Assembly (NCBI GenBank): GCA_021399435.1
Contig: JAJTUP010000029.1
Location: 558,001 to 622,000, forward strand
Source: Diaporthe sp. PMI_573
Taxonomy: Eukaryota; Ascomycota; Sordariomycetes; Diaporthales; Diaporthaceae
Length of the DNA: 64,000 nucleotides
Reading direction: 5' to 3'
In this document: positions 1 through 11,525 of the stretch, one piece after another
How the letters are laid out: each line of letters opens with the position of its first letter
Numbering within the stretch: the first letter of the stretch is position 1
Made by a program: the position numbers and the translations under genes
The notes under the pieces: generated by a model
The model's database searches: none
Told to the model about the DNA's origin: nothing
The model's input: only the letters and a program-made list of their open reading frames with translations

Positions 1-1948
1 TCTTATGGTCGGGGTTTATCTTCAGATCTCTGAAAGAATGCTTCGTAGAAGTAATGGGCGATATACAGTCTATGTCTGCCATGAAGAATTTACGCACTCG
101 GAAGGAATAAGCGATGACACGCTGCGGCAACAGAATGTACGTTTCTTTGTCTGTCCAAATTCGTTATAATCTGGTCTCCAAATGATGATGATCGCAGGAA
201 GGGGCTGTGGGTTTTTGGAGGGATCAGTGTTTAAACTCACCAAAATGGCTCGACAGGTCTGTTGTATATTCTTTGAGCCAAGATTCTTCCTCGTTATGTG
301 CTTTGAGAAAGTGATCGCGCTTCAACATTGCGCGTTCTTGTTGGTTGTCGAGTCTCTCCTCCGTTTGCACAAGATCTCTGCTCTCCCCTAGAAGCTTCAC
401 CCGTGTCGAGCTGTCCCAAAACTTGATTTCAATGGGGTCCGTAGCATTGTACCACCGGAAAGTATCCGTATCATAGGTCCCATCCACATCACCCACCATA
501 TACGAGTTGGCTCTGCCCCCTTCTTTGAAATCAATCATGATCTCTCCATCAATGTACTCGGCATTCGGATTAGAGTTGATCAGCTCGACACCGAATTTGT
601 GGAATACAATACTCCATCCATCGTAATGACAATGTTGTTCTCTGACCAGGGGCAGAAATCGCTTGCCTCGCTCACACAACTCGGTTTCAATCCTCTTCCT
701 ATCCTTCTCGAAGCGTAGGGGGTAGGCCCACAAGCTTCGAATGTCCTTCTCTCCGGAGTATTCCTTGATGTCCATGACAACATCGCTGGCTCCATATTTT
801 TCTCCGTCAAAGTCGACGTGGTATGCTCGAACTTTCAAACTACGCCTAGCGTTCCGCCAGTCAGAGGGCTCTATGTCATCCATTTCTGACGCATAAGCTG
901 AAATGAACTTCCACACATTTTGCACTGCTCGCTTCTCGTTTGATTTGTTCTGTGCTGCCGACTTGGATGTTGCTGTGGATGTGGACGTCCCATGCGTTGT
1001 AAACAGCAGCTCGCCAGGGCGGAAGAACATGGGCAGGTCGCACCATCTCGCCCTCTGCTTGCTGGTACCGGCCGCTTCATCCCACATCGGAATAATGTTT
1101 CTCTCCACGAAGTCGACATACACTCGCATTTGTGGCAAAGCAATAGTTGGGTCTAAGGCAAACAAAGTCGCACCAATGTCTGTCCCGAAGAACGAATCGA
1201 TAATAGGCGTGTGACCTGTGGCATCCAAGGTCACGCCCAGGTCCATCTCCGTGTTCCCGGAATTCTCGAGACTATCGACGCACTTCTTCATGAGCGGTAA
1301 TGTGTGGTATAGCGTTTGGAATGGTCGGAAAAAGACCCGCGGCCTGTCGGATGGCCAGTCATTTATGACCCCGTCGCAGCTTGTAAGATGCGCCAGCAAT
1401 GGGGTGATGACTGGTGACTCGATACGCACTCTCTGAATCCAGCGGCTGTCGCCTGACGGGGCTTTTCTGCTGGCGATGGCTCTCTTGGAGTTCCGCCGAG
1501 CCTTCTCTTGTGCAATCTCGTCTCCTAGGTCCGGGTGACCGTACAATACCTCAATGATCTCCAAGCCATCCTCGGGGCTGTATCGGTTTTTGAAATGTTC
1601 GTAATCCGACCATTTGACAGCAGCTTTCCTTGGAAGCTTCTTTCGGTTTTCTTCCCATTCTTCTCGCTCTTTCGCGGCTTTTTCCTCAGCAGTTTTATCC
1701 GCGTCGTCACCCTTCGATGATGTGGTCGGCTGAGGTTGCATTGCTGGCGGCCCCTTTGAAGAGTCGTCTTTGGAGCTCTCCACGGCGGTATTCTCGTCTC
1801 CACTCATGATCTCTTGTGTTGAGTTCTGCGCCTTGTTATCGCCCGGGATCTCCACGTGCAACTTTCCCATCGTCTCTCTCGGGGCCACCGCGGCGGACTC
1901 TCCAGAGACATGCTGCTCAGCTGTCGTAGACGCGTCATAGGTTGCCAT
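1..1948 (-). CDS. DUF7025-type AAA ATPase-like protein, 5' part, runs off left edge
   Basis: The gene is incomplete and reads leftward out of the window. Exon 1 is 241-1948 and intron 1 is 151-240 (GTGAGT donor, CAG acceptor); exon 2 runs from 150 through the left edge, and the join keeps frame. The first ~120 residues are low-complexity and charged. From about residue 170 the layout matches the fungal DUF7025 region: RVRIESP, DRPRVFFRPF, FRPGELLF, EKDIRSLWAYPLRF and HYDGWS in order. Exon 2 reads LLPQRVIAYSFRVRKF, which in this family (LLP-RV-GY-LR-RKW) comes just before the AAA+ ATPase core. The ATPase itself is outside the window, so its presence is inferred from family architecture. I chose the ATG at 1948; an in-frame ATG at 2017 would add 23 residues. 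Function in the family is not established. Confidence 0.72.
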
Positions 1949-2838
1949 GGCTCTGCTTCGTGAGGAAGCCGTCTGATGTGCAATAATGGATGGCAAAAAG
2001 CTCAATGAATCAACCAAGCAATTATCACTCTGAAATTCAAATAGAAGTTATCATCTGCGAAGAGAATAACAGGCAAACGCTCACGCAGATGAAGGAAATG
2101 AGCAAAGGACGAGATACCAAGGCACCAACCAGTCGACGTGAACCCAAGTTCCCTACCTGGTCCAAAAGCAATGCAACCTAAGTAAAGTGGGCCTCTTATC
2201 ACTCCAAACCAGATGCCAATTGTGTGTGCATCATACGTTGCGGCGGTTGGGGCGTTGCGCCGAGCAGGTTCGGTCGTGTTGGTCCGAGTTTCTCTCTCCC
2301 CAGGCGGGGCTGAACTCGCTAAGAACCAACAGCATAAAAACAAGCCAATAGACGGGGGGCACCCAAAAGGCCGCATGGCTCCGATGCAATGTGACTGCGA
2401 CCATGCCCACCACACTTCGAAATAAGAAGAAAGTCTAATGCCGCTCATCTAGGCAGCACATGCATCCTGCATACGGCTCTGCTGAAAAAAGTGGACTTGA
2501 GTAGCAGGATTGGGCAGCGTTCAGGTTACGCCACCATGCCGAGACAAGCTTGCACCTCCGGACATGATAGGTACGAGGAGATAGTAGTAAATGCCCTTGT
2601 TCTCCGAATCATCACATGGATCGAGTCCCGCGTGTATGACCTTGAACGCCCAGCCCCTCTCGACAAGTACTGATGTCCCTGTCCCTAGAAGCTGCTAGTC
2701 ATTCACCCACGTTATATCATGTTGCCCATATTCATAGCCGCTTCGTATCTCGTGTGATCGCTTATCAAATCTCACCTGCCTCTCTCTTCCACCGTCCGTC
2801 GCTTTCAGAACTAATCATTGCGTGCTTGATGGAAAGGC
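1949..2838. other. Intergenic, divergent promoter region
   Basis: This 890-bp stretch separates the DUF7025 gene (minus) from the STAND-like gene (plus). Open frames inside it (for example 2002-2448 minus) have no family features or splice logic. I see no RNA gene or repeat. Confidence 0.5.
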
Positions 2839-5195
2839 ATGGAGTCCGTGATGGCCAACGGGCAGGCTTTCGACCTGGACTGGACCAATCCGGGACCTCA
2901 TGAGCTTTCCACTGCGGCAGAATTCATCCAGTCTGAGGACCAGATGAATCTAGATACGCCCTTCGCAGTTCAGGCAACTTTTGATCCCAACGTTGGCAAA
3001 TTTGTATCTTTACCGCCCAGGAGCCCTTATGCGTAGGTAGCCAACTCTATCAAGCCCGACGGCACATGTTTACAGAGTCGCTGATGCGTTCAAATTCCTA
3101 GCCGTCTGGAACACACACTTCGTTTGATGCTTCCTGGGGCTTTAGGCCTCGAGATTCCCCAGCAGACCACCACCGAAGGCTGGGGCACATTGTGCGACAA
3201 GGTACTCAATACTCAACAAGACTACACAGAGAGGCAGCAAAGTTCTTGGCGCAAAATATGGCATGGAGTTGGCAAGGCCTCGGAAAATGTTGATGTCTGG
3301 GTCGGTTGGATTCCCGACGAGTTCGGACTAGCCGTGGTCAAAACTGGTCTTGCTCTTGTCATCAAGGTGAGTGATGAGATTGCTCAACGTTTGACTTGAA
3401 TGATTACTCAAAGAAAATATTGCTTCAGCTGGCAGGAAGGTCCTTGGAGAAACGGCAGAAGATACTCATGGCATTTGAGGCCATACAACAAGCGATGGCC
3501 TCGGCAGACCCGAGGAAAGTTAGCTTCCAGGCTCATGAAGATGTCGCCAAGGCCTCCGAATCTCTCTACCAAGCCATCGTGGACTCAATCGACAACTTGA
3601 TACCCCTCACGATGGAGGATAACTCAACATGTAAGACATATTCCAGATTTTCGAACGCATTTCATTCGAGCCAAGTTACTGATATTCTACACACAGGGCG
3701 ACGTATGGTCCCGAAATTAGAGCACCGAAAGAAAAAGACCGACGTAGATACAGTTCTGCAGCACTTGTCTGAAAAGACCCAAGCATTCGAACGAGCGATT
3801 GGCGTAGCCCGAGACCATGTAATTCAAAGAGTGGACACCGCGGCGCGTTATACTGCAATGCGGGCTACGATGGTGCACCACGACATCACTGAAAACCACA
3901 AGATAGTACATGACCGGATATACAGTCTGGAAAGGAAGAACTCCGACCTCAAGGAAACAATAAAGATCGAAAGCAGACGAACGGCGCAACAGTGCGCGGA
4001 GATGTACGAGCAGAACTTCAAGAAGGTGCTCGCAGAGGCCGAAGCTCGAGCGCGTCGGCAGGACGAGCAAGTAGTCGCCTACAAGAATGAAATGATGGCT
4101 GTCGTTTTGGAATCAAGCAGTTAGTCTTTGAAATTCCCGGAGCGGTAATTGACCCATCATGCTGACAATGCAACAGGGTACAAGGCAGAACTTGACCGTC
4201 TTGTTCAGAGAGAGCACAGCCGACGTGTCAAACGCGGCCCTGTCATCGCCCCGGGTGACTTTTGGCAGCTATTTGCTGAATACATGATTGAAGAAGACGG
4301 TCCAAAGGAGCGATATGTCCCCGACGATGAAACATCCATAAACCACCCTGTCGTGGATTTGGAGTACGTCCTCATGTATCGAGGGAACATGAGAACTCGG
4401 GCGTCCAGTCAGGCGCAGACGCTTCTTCGCAACGACAGATTCATCACCTGGATGAACCAAGCAAACCCGGACCTCATACTCGTCAACGCGAACATACGGT
4501 CGGCAGGGCAGGGCAAGATATCGGCCATGTCTGTTCTTTGCGCCGACCTGGTTGGATGCCTGGCGACTGCCCGACCCGAGGACGTCATCATCCAGTTCTT
4601 CTGTGGTCTCCATGCCGACTACGACGAGGAACCGTTCCCAGGACCAGCAGGTCTTGTCCGGTCGCTGATACTCCAGGTCTTCCTGAATCTCGTCCGCAGT
4701 GATCATCTGAATCTCGACTTCCTCCACGACCGAAATATGGTGGAAGCCTTGAGGGCCCACAATCTGGAGGCCATGTGCTACACGCTCCATGAGCTCCTGC
4801 ACGGGTTCCCAGCAGGCGCGCGGGTGTTCTGCATCATCGACTCGATATCCATGATAGACACCTTCGATTCGTTTCAGGACCTGGAAGTCGTCATGAAATG
4901 TCTTCGAGGCATTGTCGAGGATAGGGACTTGCGAGGTTTTTTCAAGGTCCTGATGGCAAATAACTCGACGTGCAGCATGGATCTGCAGTCCTTGCCGGCT
5001 TTTGAGGAAAGGCCTGATCGCGTCGTCAACTTGTCTTCGAGCGGGTTGATGCCAGGAGGTTTGAGTACTCCCGGGATGCAGCGTCACATCTCCCGTTCAT
5101 CCAGTCCGAGCTTTTCGATGGCTGACTTAGGGAGGATGGGTGGAAGACCTCGGAGCCACCACGGGTACGAGTCCGATGAAGGATATTCATACTGA
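2839..5195 (+). CDS. STAND-like fungal protein with degenerate NTPase region
   Basis: Five exons: 2839-3032, 3102-3366, 3429-3630, 3697-4119, 4177-5195, giving 700 aa. All introns are 57-69 bp GT-AG and every join keeps phase; intron 3 is itself in frame. Exons 2-3 encode a helical N-terminal segment (EIPQQTTTEGWGTLCDKVL, then DEFGLAVVKTGLALVIK) of the kind that precedes NTPase modules in many fungal STAND-type proteins. Exon 4 is strongly charged and helical (LERKNSDLKETIKIES), probably a coiled coil. Exon 5 carries an NTPase-like block: LILVNANIRSAGQGKISAMS near residue 465 sits where a P-loop belongs but lacks the GxxxxGK[ST] spacing, and RVFCIIDS near 580 is Walker-B-like. The C-terminus is Ser/Gly-rich. 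It lies 690 bp upstream of a Fungal_N-ankyrin gene on the same strand. A role in non-self recognition is only inferred from family resemblance. Confidence 0.72.
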
Positions 5196-5885
5196 AACCT
5201 GTTCATGTGTGTTATTCCAGCGTGGTCCTCTCAGATCAATTTTGTCCTTTACTTGTTGTTTCTCCGTTGTCAGCGGTTCAAAGCATTTGAGTCTGGCAAT
5301 TTTACCGTGATAAGACTAAACTGCGCATCGACATATTGTTACAGCAAGGCATAAATCAAATACGATTAGTTCGCGTTGTATCCCGTGTCCCCGCATCACT
5401 TACTTGGATGAACGAGGAGCATTGTAGAAGGATTATTGGCGGGCCGAGCCTCCTTTTCAGCTGATCCTGAGTCCTATTTTTAGAGCCGATGCTACAGGCC
5501 CACGAATGCTGAGCTAAGATTGAAGAATAAGCCCGACTCCCCTCATCGCCACATGCTGACAGATCCGAGATTTCCCATAAAGTTATGCTTGGCTTGTTAT
5601 CCTATGGGAACTTCAAAGCTGCGATAGCGACAAACGAGGGCTCTGTTTCAATAACCCAGCGCTAAGTCTGCTCTTTGCCGACGGCGGCCCACTGTATTGT
5701 CGTGGTTACAAGCACACACCATAAGCACTTGAGCGATCCCCGTCACGAGACCTCCAGGCACACCGCATCCATAGGTTGCAGAAAGCGGAACCATGCGCTC
5801 TGAATGAAAAGGGTCGATATCGGACTGCTATGAGCGGAGAATGAGAGGTCTTACATCAACGCATCGGTGAATAAAGAAGCACAAA
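5196..5885. other. Intergenic spacer
   Basis: This is the 690 bp between two same-strand genes. I see no coding frame with family features, RNA gene or repeat. Confidence 0.5.
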
Positions 5886-8039
5886 ATGGATCCTCGTATG
5901 TAGGAGCCACCTTCAAGTCGTAACCAAGTGCTCATTTCTCGAGCTGACATCATTCGGCAGTGTCCATCATCGCCAGCCTTGCCGGCGTTCTCGCCTTTGC
6001 AGCGCAATCAACGCGGAGTCTCACCACATTGGTCACCGAGATCCGGGATGCACCAAAAGACATCACTGACCTCCGGGTCGAGCTGGAAAACCTCTCGATG
6101 CTGCTCCAGGCAGCCCAGACACTGACCACCAACTACCCACTGCGGCGCGAGGACGCTGTCATCGCTCAGACGCTATCTCAGTGCACAACATGGTGTCAGG
6201 AGTCCATGCAGGATCTGCGCGTGGTCATAACCCCGTTCGCTGAGGCGGGAAGTGCCAGGCGGAGTCCGATGAGGATGCTGAGCTGGATCATGCACAAGGA
6301 AGAAGTGCGGGCCTCGATGGCGAAGCTGCGAGACCGGAAGGCGAGCTTTAATCTTGCAGTGTCGGTATTAAACGGGTAAGCATATACATAATGAGAAATT
6401 CTCATAGGTGTATCGGGGCTAATCAGGTGGTACAGCCACTTGACAGGCAAAGCTCAAGACGAAATACGCCAAGACATTGCAGCAGGCTACGACAAGATGC
6501 TTGACAGTTTCATTAATGATGCCAGTGCAAGAAAGATTAGAAAGCAGCTTGAGGACGATGTCTCAAGCGTTCCAGATGGGCCACGGCGGAGGTCGATAAC
6601 GGAACAGACGGACGCCGGTTTCGCCATGAGGAATTACATGGAGAATTTGGACATCGCCACAGCTCCCGATGAGCCTCCACGCACGATTGACACCAGGTAG
6701 GTTCACCACATCTAATTACTTGCAAAAGCTGACAAAACTTCAAAGCGATCTTGGAACTAGCGAGGATCTAGCTTTACCAAGATCCGAAACACCAAGGACA
6801 CTCATACAAGCGGTATCGGCAGGCGACAAAGCAGCAGTGACGGAGCTCCTCTCCAAGGGCGCCCGCGTATCCGAGAGAGCAGCCGGAGGCGCAACGGCCC
6901 TACATGTGTGCGCAAAGTATGACGACCGCGACATCGCCGAGGTCCTGATCGAGCACGGCGCGGCTCTCGAGTTGAAGAACGACGACCGCCTGACCGCGCT
7001 CGACGTCTGCCTGGAGCACCAGTCATCGGAAGTAGCGGTTCTTCTCATCGAGAAGGGTTGTCGGCTGGGTACTTTCTCGTCGAAGATCCTAGACGCAATA
7101 CAGGACGCTGGGGAGGACGCCTGCAAGCTGGATCCCGTGCTGGAGGCGGTGGTGAAGAGGGCCCGGGACACCAGCGGTGGGCCGCAGCTGTTGCATGTGA
7201 CGCTTGAACGTGAGGATTCGAACGCGCTGGCTAAGTTCCTTGAGCTTGGGTTTGACCCAAATATTTCGGAGGATGGGTACGCGCCTTTGCATCAGGCCGT
7301 GATGAGAGATCGGCTGGGAGACGTGAAGCTATTGATCGAGAAAGGGGCCGACGTGAACTCAATCCTCCCGCCCAGTGCCCGCAAACCCAGGAGAACAGAG
7401 CCTCGTCACAAGCTACTCGTGGAGAAGACTGAGAACCGCGACTACAACCCACTCAAGATGGCTTACAAGAGTCTACTCATGACACGGTTGCTGTTCGCAC
7501 ATGGTGCCGATCCCAACGTCGTTTTCCCAGTTGCCCGTGAGCATTCCCGATTCAATTTCACTTGGGCATGCACAGCGCTGACAAAAGATCTAGGCGATAC
7601 CATTCTCAATTGTGTCTGCGCAAGGGCGTATCTGCCAGTCGCACTAGAAATAGTCAATAACGGCGCCAATCTTGACTTTCAAAACTCCAACGACGGCTGC
7701 TCCGCGCTGTACTGGGCGGTCATGTGCTCCAACCCGGCGTTGATCAACGCCCTGCTCGATCACGGAGCCAACCCCGACCTGAAAACCTGGGACAGAAAGG
7801 GCGGACTCACACCGCTACATGCTGCTGCTGGCACCGGGAGATACGAGGAGGCTAAGATCTTAGTCGAGAGGGGTGCAGATCTGAGTATTCGCAACGCGAA
7901 GGGCCTCACGCCGCTGGACAGGGCACGTAAGTCGAATAGTCTTGATATGGTGGAGCTTTTGGCGTCGCATATCAGCCTGGAATCTCCCAGAACCACGGCC
8001 ACTAGGACTTATGCAGGGCACAGCCGAGGGAACAGGTGA
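5886..8039 (+). CDS. Fungal_N-domain ankyrin-repeat protein (no NACHT)
   Basis: Four exons: 5886-5895, 5961-6375, 6427-6696, 6746-8039, giving 662 aa. The first exon is only 10 nt (ATG GAT CCT C) and restores the canonical start MDPLSIIASLAGVL of the fungal STAND N-terminal domain (Fungal_N type); without it exon 2 has no good start. Residues ~1-130 form this helical domain (LVTEIRDAPKDITDLRVEL). Residues ~250-640 hold ankyrin repeats, with typical units such as TALHVCAKYDDRDIAEVLI, YAPLHQAVMRDRLGDVKLLI and LTPLHAAAGTGRYEEAKILV. No P-loop NTPase lies between the two, so this is the NACHT-less form. It follows another STAND-like gene on the same strand. Binding partners are unknown; a receptor or adaptor-like role is inference. 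Confidence 0.85.
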
Positions 8040-8205
8040 TGGCGTGGAGATGAATAGAATATTGTTATTAACGTAATGCCCCAACTAGGATGACTCCCGA
8101 TGTCTGTCAACTTCTACCCACCACAGAATTATTGTTGCTCAAATCGAGGTCCGGTCGCACATCCACATCAAGAAATGTCGAGTTCAGTAGTACCCTAGCC
8201 TTCTG

Positions 8206-8990
8206 TCACTGGGTGTTTCCACTGTTGGTAGCCGACCCAGGCTTGAAAATACTAACGGCCAGTCCGAGCAAACCCAGAACCACTGCGATCATGACGCCAG
8301 CCAAGGTTGCCATCATGACATACCTGGCGCCACTCTTCCTCTCCATCCTCTGTTCTAGTAGGCCGCGAGGCTTGGGATTTTCAATCTCATCGTACAAATC
8401 CATCAGCCGGGAACCCCAGTACTGGTATTTAATATCAGTCTCATCCTCTGCACGGTCGATTCTGGTCTCGAACCGCAGACAGTCTGGATCTAAATTCTGT
8501 TTTGAAACAAGAGAACACAATATTCTTCGAGACTTGATCCATCGGAAAAATGATCTTTTGCAGCAAATCAAGTGTCTTGAGAGCCAACTAGCGGAGAATA
8601 ATGCTACCTCAAGTGTGAGATTCGAGACAAATAGCAATCTCATGAGAGTCTGCGGCAATCAGGAAACGGACTGACCTTGGATTCCTTTCTGTGGAAGCCG
8701 AATCATCGAGAAGAAGACCCTTCATGCTTAGACTTTCCTTCAGAACCGAGGTGTGATGATACAACTCAACGACCCCCGTCTCCTGGATAATCCGGAGGCG
8801 ATCCCTTAGATTATCGGCTCCACGAAACTTGAGACCTGCGATGTTCTGAAGTTAGCTGAGATATAGTCTGGTATCCACACCCTCACATTCTGTTGTTGTG
8901 GATGGCGGGAATTTGATAAGTCCACGCTCGATAGTGCTGAAGTTGCTGTCTCGCGCGGCGAAGTTGATCTTGGCTAACGCTTGTGGAAAC
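8206..8990 (-). CDS. Fungal protein with C-terminal membrane segment; splicing unresolved, perhaps degraded
   Basis: Reading the minus strand, exon-like blocks are 8990-8887 (ALAKINFAARDSNFSTIERG), 8835-8676 (FRGADNLRDRLRIIQETGVV) and a last block ending at 8206. The first two join cleanly across 8836-8886 (GTGAGG...CAG). The last block reads RIDRAEDETDIKYQYWGSRL and ends with a hydrophobic helix, MMATLAGVMIAVVLGLLGLA, the tail-anchor-like end of a common fungal hypothetical-protein family. The junction near 8640-8675 is not clean: the best acceptor makes a 37-bp intron, and read-through reaches TGA. No convincing start exon was found above 8990, although 9000-9120 looks partly coding. It lies tail-to-tail with the ankyrin gene. 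Function is unknown; it may be a decayed copy. Confidence 0.45.
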
Positions 8991-9290
8991 TAGACGTTTA
9001 ATTTACGGTGAGAAACCTTATTCTTATGTCTCATCAGCGGGCCAGGATTCAGGAAGCTGTGAGAATATATTGCCGAGAGGCGGCACCTGGGCAGCAAGGA
9101 CACTAGCGGACGCACTCTAGGAAGCAGACGTCAAACGTAAGCTACGTGAAATCTCGATATAATTCAAAGGACTAATCAATTAAGGATGAAATACTGAACT
9201 TGTCTGCCTTCAGAAGTCACAAAGCGTAAGAGGCGAACATGGAATAATTCCCGATGACCTATCTAATGTGATTTGTCTTTCAGTTTTCGG

Positions 9291-10700
9291 TCAAGAGCCA
9301 CCAACAACATCCGTTGCTTCCGAATCTGACGTCCAGTTACTCGAGTCGCTTTCATCGTCAAGGTCTAATTCCGACTTCAAAACAAGCTCGCCGTTTCCCA
9401 AAACGCAAAAGCCGTCGGGGATCTTGTTGCCGGCTGGTCTTTTCCATTCGATAAAGTCAACCCCCCTTGACCTGCAGTGAGCACGACTCAAATAACGATA
9501 TGGCTTCATTTCGGGATCATTCTGATCACTAGCTTCCACGGGCAACATAGGCTTATAGGGTGCCGGCCAGTCTATATGCCCAGGAGCCTCGGTGTAGTGG
9601 TTGATCGTATTCTCCGGTTGTTCTCGCCAGCGAATCCATTCACAGAGTGTTTTACGATACTCAAGCGGATCACAATCGAGTGTGATCTCGGAATTTTGGA
9701 CCCATTCCTTGTCGAGGACATTTGAGATCTTGGAATCGTACTCCAACCACGGATCCGGCAATTCTCCAGTGATGATTTCGTAGAGAGCGCAGGTAGCCCC
9801 CTTCACATCGTTTTGTTCCGGCATGTAGACGGTGCCATGGTAGTGATCAGGACGTCCAGGATCCAGGCGTTCTTTTCCAATTCTTGCAGCGCGGTTGAAA
9901 TCAAATACTTGGAGGCGGTCGGAAGAAGGATCAATGACCATGTTGTAGGTGGCGATGTCCTGGTGCGCAATTCCATATTTCAAGTTGAGGTCATCTATGA
10001 CACGCAACAATTGCTTGAGGTGTTTGAGTTTGAAGAGCCGATTGCGATTGTCTCTGAGGGTGCCTCCGCTGATGAATCTGCTGGTGAGGCCCACAACCAC
10101 ATCTCTGAGGCCCAGACCCGGTAGGTGAGAATGGTCTGTGATAATCCGGTCTATTGGAACAATGTAAGGATGCCCTGAGACTCTGATCCAACAATTCAAC
10201 TCATCCCAAAGAATCCCAGCACATTCACCGTCCCATTGGTATTTAAAGACTGCCGTCATCGGTGACCCTGATGATGGATCATTATATGAGACAAGATCGC
10301 AAGAATCGCAGATTCTTTGAACTTCGATAAGCTTTGCCCTTGGAATTGCATGAGCCGTCCATTCGACAGGCATCATATCCAGAGGCCAGCCAAGAAGAGC
10401 TCGGGTTCCGGATGCTTCGTGTTTAGGGTCTGTAGACGCGGACAATATTGTACCATCTGGCGAAACATTGATTAGGGTAACTTCAGGGTCAAGCTCTTCG
10501 ATGTGGCGAGCTACAATATCCACGGCAACTTCGTTCTCTTTTTTTTGCAATATATCTTCGTCCGGCACCCTGACGTGGATAAAACATCTTTGTTCACTAT
10601 CTTTGACGTAGAAGAGTGTTGGTCCTCCAGGCCGACTGTATCCACCCACCAAAGCAAATCTTTTGCAAAATGGATAGAAAAAAGAATGAGCCATGATCAA
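9291..10700 (-). CDS. Protein kinase-like protein with HQD and DFN motifs
   Basis: Single exon, 469 aa. The kinase fold can be traced in order: a candidate VAIK-type lysine in TAVFKYQW, a candidate alpha-C glutamate in GILWDELNCWIRVSGHPYIV, catalytic loop GIAHQDIATYNMVID near residue 240, and the metal-binding segment LQVFDFNRAAR near 262. The APE region is replaced by GTVYMPEQNDVKG. HRD is HQD and DFG is DFN, but the aspartates and the loop asparagine are kept, so catalysis is possible. About 170 N-terminal residues precede the kinase domain and are unassigned. The C-terminus is acidic (DLDDESDSSNWTSDSEATD). It resembles the divergent fungal protein-kinase-like proteins often found in accessory DNA. 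Met3 is an equally good start. Confidence 0.75.
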   Translation of the reverse strand: MIMAHSFFYPFCKRFALVGGYSRPGGPTLFYVKDSEQRCFIHVRVPDEDILQKKENEVAVDIVARHIEELDPEVTLINVSPDGTILSASTDPKHEASGTRALLGWPLDMMPVEWTAHAIPRAKLIEVQRICDSCDLVSYNDPSSGSPMTAVFKYQWDGECAGILWDELNCWIRVSGHPYIVPIDRIITDHSHLPGLGLRDVVVGLTSRFISGGTLRDNRNRLFKLKHLKQLLRVIDDLNLKYGIAHQDIATYNMVIDPSSDRLQVFDFNRAARIGKERLDPGRPDHYHGTVYMPEQNDVKGATCALYEIITGELPDPWLEYDSKISNVLDKEWVQNSEITLDCDPLEYRKTLCEWIRWREQPENTINHYTEAPGHIDWPAPYKPMLPVEASDQNDPEMKPYRYLSRAHCRSRGVDFIEWKRPAGNKIPDGFCVLGNGELVLKSELDLDDESDSSNWTSDSEATDVVGGS

Positions 10701-11525
10701 AGTCTCCGTAGAGTGTCTGCGGTGGGATACTCAAGTGTATCAGAGGAGAGTTGAGAGCCTGGACCCAGGATCAGGCTGATTCCATAAGTTTGGCCTATTT
10801 ATTGCGGTGCTAAACGTTCGCTTGTCAAAGAAGTAGTGCTTCATCAAAGGGCTGGGGAACAAAGCATTTTCGGTGCTAGGAAGTTGCCTAGCTCAAGGCG
10901 ATCGCCTGGACGCCACTAAGACAAAGGAATCTTCCTAAATGCACAGGCACCAACCAGGGCTTTGAATTCTGCTTAGATGGATCAATATGTTCAAGTCAAT
11001 ATGTGTTCTATACGACTGTGTCCGCCATTTCCACCCAGGTACTTCTCAGGTCAATCGAAAATACTAGGGTAGCTCGTTGGCTGGTTCTAAAACTGGAGTC
11101 CAGCAGAGGCTGCAGCCAAACTTCAAGTCCGCATCTCGGCTTGAGATGCCGCTGGAGGTCTTTGAGCGTCGAGCAGTGCCCACAGGTTTCGGATTTTCGC
11201 TGCCAAGAAGTCACAGCCTGAAATCTCACTAACATCTGCAGCATGTTAGATAATATCCTGAGGAATGAAGCCAGGATTTGGAGCCACTTTGTCTGCTGCA
11301 GCTCATTTGGCATTGTTGTGCTGGAGGAGGGTGGTTTCATCATGATCCCGGAAATTGTGCTTCGGGCTTTATAAGGAGCAGTGTCTTCTCATCAGTCTCG
11401 GAGAAATAACCTTGAACCCAAACAAGATTTCATTCTCAACCGCACCAAAGTCATCTATCTTCTACGGACAATCTTTTGCAAGCACCTCATTCTTCAGCTG
11501 ACTTCAGCTGAGTGAAAGACATACA
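10701..11525. other. Intergenic, possible TATA box at 11368
   Basis: TTTATAAG occurs at 11368-11375, about 150 bp before the next ATG, and could be a TATA element. An open frame on the minus strand (11008-11343) has no family features. Nothing else was seen. Confidence 0.4.

Noticed and set aside
2002..2448. 148-aa minus-strand frame as an upstream exon of the DUF7025 gene
   Set aside because: No splice sites join it in phase and the composition is not protein-like.
4269..5087. 272-aa minus-strand open frame opposite the STAND-like gene
   Set aside because: The plus strand has spliced, in-phase coding with family features; the minus frame has none.
8090..8674. 194-aa plus-strand open frame
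   Set aside because: Opposite the block with the hydrophobic C-terminal helix; Ser/Arg-rich and without features.
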